64,000 nt of DNA, from NCBI GenBank assembly GCA_016703425.1, contig JADJCA010000012.1, positions 372,001 to 436,000 on the forward strand. The letters are read 5' to 3'. The translations under genes and the position numbers were made by a program. The DNA comes from Myxococcales bacterium (GTDB lineage Bacteria; Myxococcota_A; Polyangia; Polyangiales; Polyangiaceae). Of the stretch, positions 62,508 through 64,000 are shown in pieces. Position 1 is the stretch's first letter, and each line of letters opens with the position of its first letter. The notes under the pieces were generated by a model, which was given only the letters and a program-made list of their open reading frames with translations, was not told the origin of the DNA and did not search any database.

Positions 62508-62988
62508 TGTCGTTTCGACAACGTTTGCTGGAAGAACCGAGTCGCCTTGCCCTGGTCGAGCTCGGTCACGAGCACGCGAAGCTTGCCGACGCCGTCGTGG
62601 ACGACGGTCGTCGCGAAGGCGTGTCCGTCGGCACGCTCCTCGTAGCTCTGGCACATCCCGTTCGCGAAGCACCGCCCACCGCCAGAGCCCTGGTTGGTCA
62701 CGAGGCGGAAGCCACGGCCCTCCGTTTCCAAGAACTCCTGCCAAAAGACGATCTGCTGACCGCTCGCGAGGGTGACTCTTCCGTCGGCACGAACCTTCCC
62801 GGCACCGATGCTCTTGCGCGTGAGGACGACCTTGAAGTCGCCGAGGTCTTTCCCGGAGATCTCGGCCGCACTGCCGGTGCCTTCCCACTCGCCCAAGGTG
62901 TCCGAAAGCGCAGCGCGCGCGTCCGTCGGGACGAGGAGTTGGATGCACAGGAGGGAGGCGGCTACGAGGAGAGTCTTGGCGCTCATGG
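62504..62988 (-). CDS. Small secreted protein in the LytS/LytTR operon
   Basis: ATG at 62988 with AAAGGA six bases upstream gives 160 residues. Signal peptide (KTLLVAASLLCIQLLVPTDARAAL), then a beta-rich domain (LGEWEGTGSAAEISGKDLGDFKVVLTRKSIGAGKVRADGRVTLASGQQIVFWQEF, FATTVVHDGVGKLRVLVTELDQGKATRFF). It resembles DUF1579-like or lipocalin-type secreted proteins, but I cannot name it. It is coupled to the kinase gene (GTGA overlap). By position it could be the ligand or sensor of the two-component system; this is inferred. Confidence 0.72.
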
Positions 62989-63247
62989 TGTGTCCTTTCG
63001 ATCGGCTCGCGACCCGCCCGGCACCCCGCCGCGCGGTTTCGCGTGAGGGCATCCATAAGGCGCATCCCAGACCGAGTCCCGGACCACCCTCTGAACCGCC
63101 GGACCAGGCTCGCGAGTCGACGCTCGCGGCCCGCCGGTCGTCGGCTAGGAACCGCCGCTGACGCGCACCGCTCTCAAGCGCGGTCGTCTCAGCGCTCGGC
63201 GGACGTAGCTGAATCGGACCCCCGCGCCCCGCCGCGCACAAACGAAA

Positions 63248-63271
63248 AAGGGTGAGCCAAAGCTCACCCTT
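63248..63271 (-). terminator. Rho-independent terminator after rplC
   Basis: Perfect 10-bp stem, arms 63248-63257 (AAGGGTGAGC) and 63262-63271 (GCTCACCCTT), loop CAAA. On the minus strand the stem ends in TT and is followed by TTT, a T5 tract in total. It lies 58 bp beyond the rplC stop. Confidence 0.85.
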
Positions 63272-63328
63272 CTTCCAACGGCCGCGCCAGCCGGGCCGCG
63301 CGGGCCTATGGCCAAGGACGCGATGCGC

Positions 63329-63994
63329 TCAGCGCTTCACCTTCTTGGACTTCTTGATGGCGTGACGGATGAGGACCGTGCCCTGCTTCGGACCCGGCAC
63401 GGCGCCTTCGATGAGGAGCAGGTGCTTGTCGGCGTCGACGCGGTAGACCTTCTGGTTCATGACGCTCGTCGTCTCGTTGCCGTATTGGCCGGGCATCTTG
63501 AGGTTCGGGAGCGTGCGACCGGGCGTCATGTTGGTACCGATGGAGCCGCCGTGACGGAAGTACTCGTGCGTGCCGTGCGACGACACGAAGCCGGCCATGT
63601 TCCAGCGGCGCATGACGCCCGTGAAGCCGCGACCGCGGGTCTTCGCTTGCGCGTCGACGAACTGGCCCGCCGTGAAGACCTCGTCGAGCTTCATCGTCGC
63701 GCCGACCTCGAACTTGGCGGCCCACTCGTCGGAGCAACGGAGCTCTTTGAGGAGGCGCTTGGGCGTCATGTTCGCCTTCTTGAACTGCCCCGCCAGCGGC
63801 TTGGAGGTGTGCTTCTCCTTGCGCTCGCCGAGACCGACGATGAGGGCCGTGTAGCCGTCTTTCTCCATGGTGCGCTTGCCAACGACCACGAGGGGGCCGG
63901 CTTCGACCACGGTGACGGTCTTGACGCTGCCGTCGTCGGTGAAGATGGACATGCAGCCGAGCTTCTTGCCGTAAACGCCGGGGAGACTGTTCAT
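63329..63994 (-). CDS. rplC: 50S ribosomal protein L3
   Basis: 221 residues, close to the usual 205-215. Motifs of L3: YGKKLGCMSIFTDDGSV at the start, VVVGKRTMEKDGYTALIVGLG, RGRGFTGVMRRWNMAGFVSSHGTHEYFRHGGSIGTNMTPGRTLPNLKMPGQYGNETTSV, and KYL-type LLIEGAVPGPKQGTVLIRHAIKKSKK. It binds 23S rRNA early in assembly. The usual order rpsJ-rplC-rplD would put rplD next, but here a terminator and then unrelated genes follow. The ribosome site lies at the window edge. Confidence 0.96.
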   Translation of the reverse strand: MNSLPGVYGKKLGCMSIFTDDGSVKTVTVVEAGPLVVVGKRTMEKDGYTALIVGLGERKEKHTSKPLAGQFKKANMTPKRLLKELRCSDEWAAKFEVGATMKLDEVFTAGQFVDAQAKTRGRGFTGVMRRWNMAGFVSSHGTHEYFRHGGSIGTNMTPGRTLPNLKMPGQYGNETTSVMNQKVYRVDADKHLLLIEGAVPGPKQGTVLIRHAIKKSKKVKR

Positions 63995-64000
63995 TGGAGT

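Noticed and set aside
61365..63065. 566-codon reading of the LytS-like kinase
   Set aside because: The upstream 180 codons are Arg-rich and overlap the secreted protein gene; a GTG at 62507 overlapping its stop is a better start.

Overview
The window looks like a piece of chromosome from a high-GC myxobacterium, most likely Myxococcota of the Polyangiales type. This is inferred from very high GC in all genes, many lipoproteins with Asp/Ala/Ser-rich linkers, several Hanks-type Ser/Thr kinases with proline-rich tails, kinase genes followed by secreted TPR/PEGA-like proteins, Cys-rich lipoproteins with NGCE-type repeats, and a dispersed exopolysaccharide locus. No phage, insertion sequence, CRISPR array, tRNA or rRNA was recognised. 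No gap between genes exceeds about 300 bp.

Layout. 0-6 kb: the N-terminal part of an HrpA-type RNA helicase, a small hypothetical gene, a frameshifted esterase-like lipoprotein, a sigma factor with its own membrane anchor, and a beta-propeller lipoprotein. 6.07-6.28 kb is a block of almost pure G/T homopolymers that looks like an assembly artefact; it cuts off one gene. 6.3-27.7 kb: a DUF2238 membrane protein, a multihaem cytochrome with a lipoprotein, two GH13 amylase-like lipoproteins around a membrane protein, a Kazal-domain lipoprotein, a solute-binding/VWA fusion with a partner gene, a kinase + TPR/PEGA cassette, a SulP transporter and several Cys-rich lipoproteins.

27.8-48.0 kb is a scattered Wzx/Wzy-type exopolysaccharide locus: chain-length protein, CpsD-like ATPase, deacetylase-like protein, sugar epimerase, O-antigen polymerase-like protein, four glycosyltransferases, a membrane glycosyltransferase, a short Wza, a WcaJ-type initiating transferase and a candidate outer-membrane barrel. 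It is interrupted at 40.2-44.3 kb by a His-rich lipoprotein, a VWC-like lipoprotein and an ECF sigma/putative anti-sigma pair. No flippase (Wzx) is present in the window.

48.0-64.0 kb: a 1,314-residue kinase/pseudo-cyclase/AAA/TPR regulator overlapping rlmE, two related lipoproteins flanking a second kinase + TPR/PEGA cassette, an M23 peptidase lipoprotein, a three-gene operon (secreted protein, LytS-like kinase, LytTR regulator), and rplC with its own terminator.

Four otherwise normal genes (2.2, 22-23, 53-54.8 and 54.8-55.8 kb) are split by single small frameshifts at G runs or GC repeats. With the poly-G block, this points more to sequence error than to gene decay, and the affected proteins are annotated here as joined genes.
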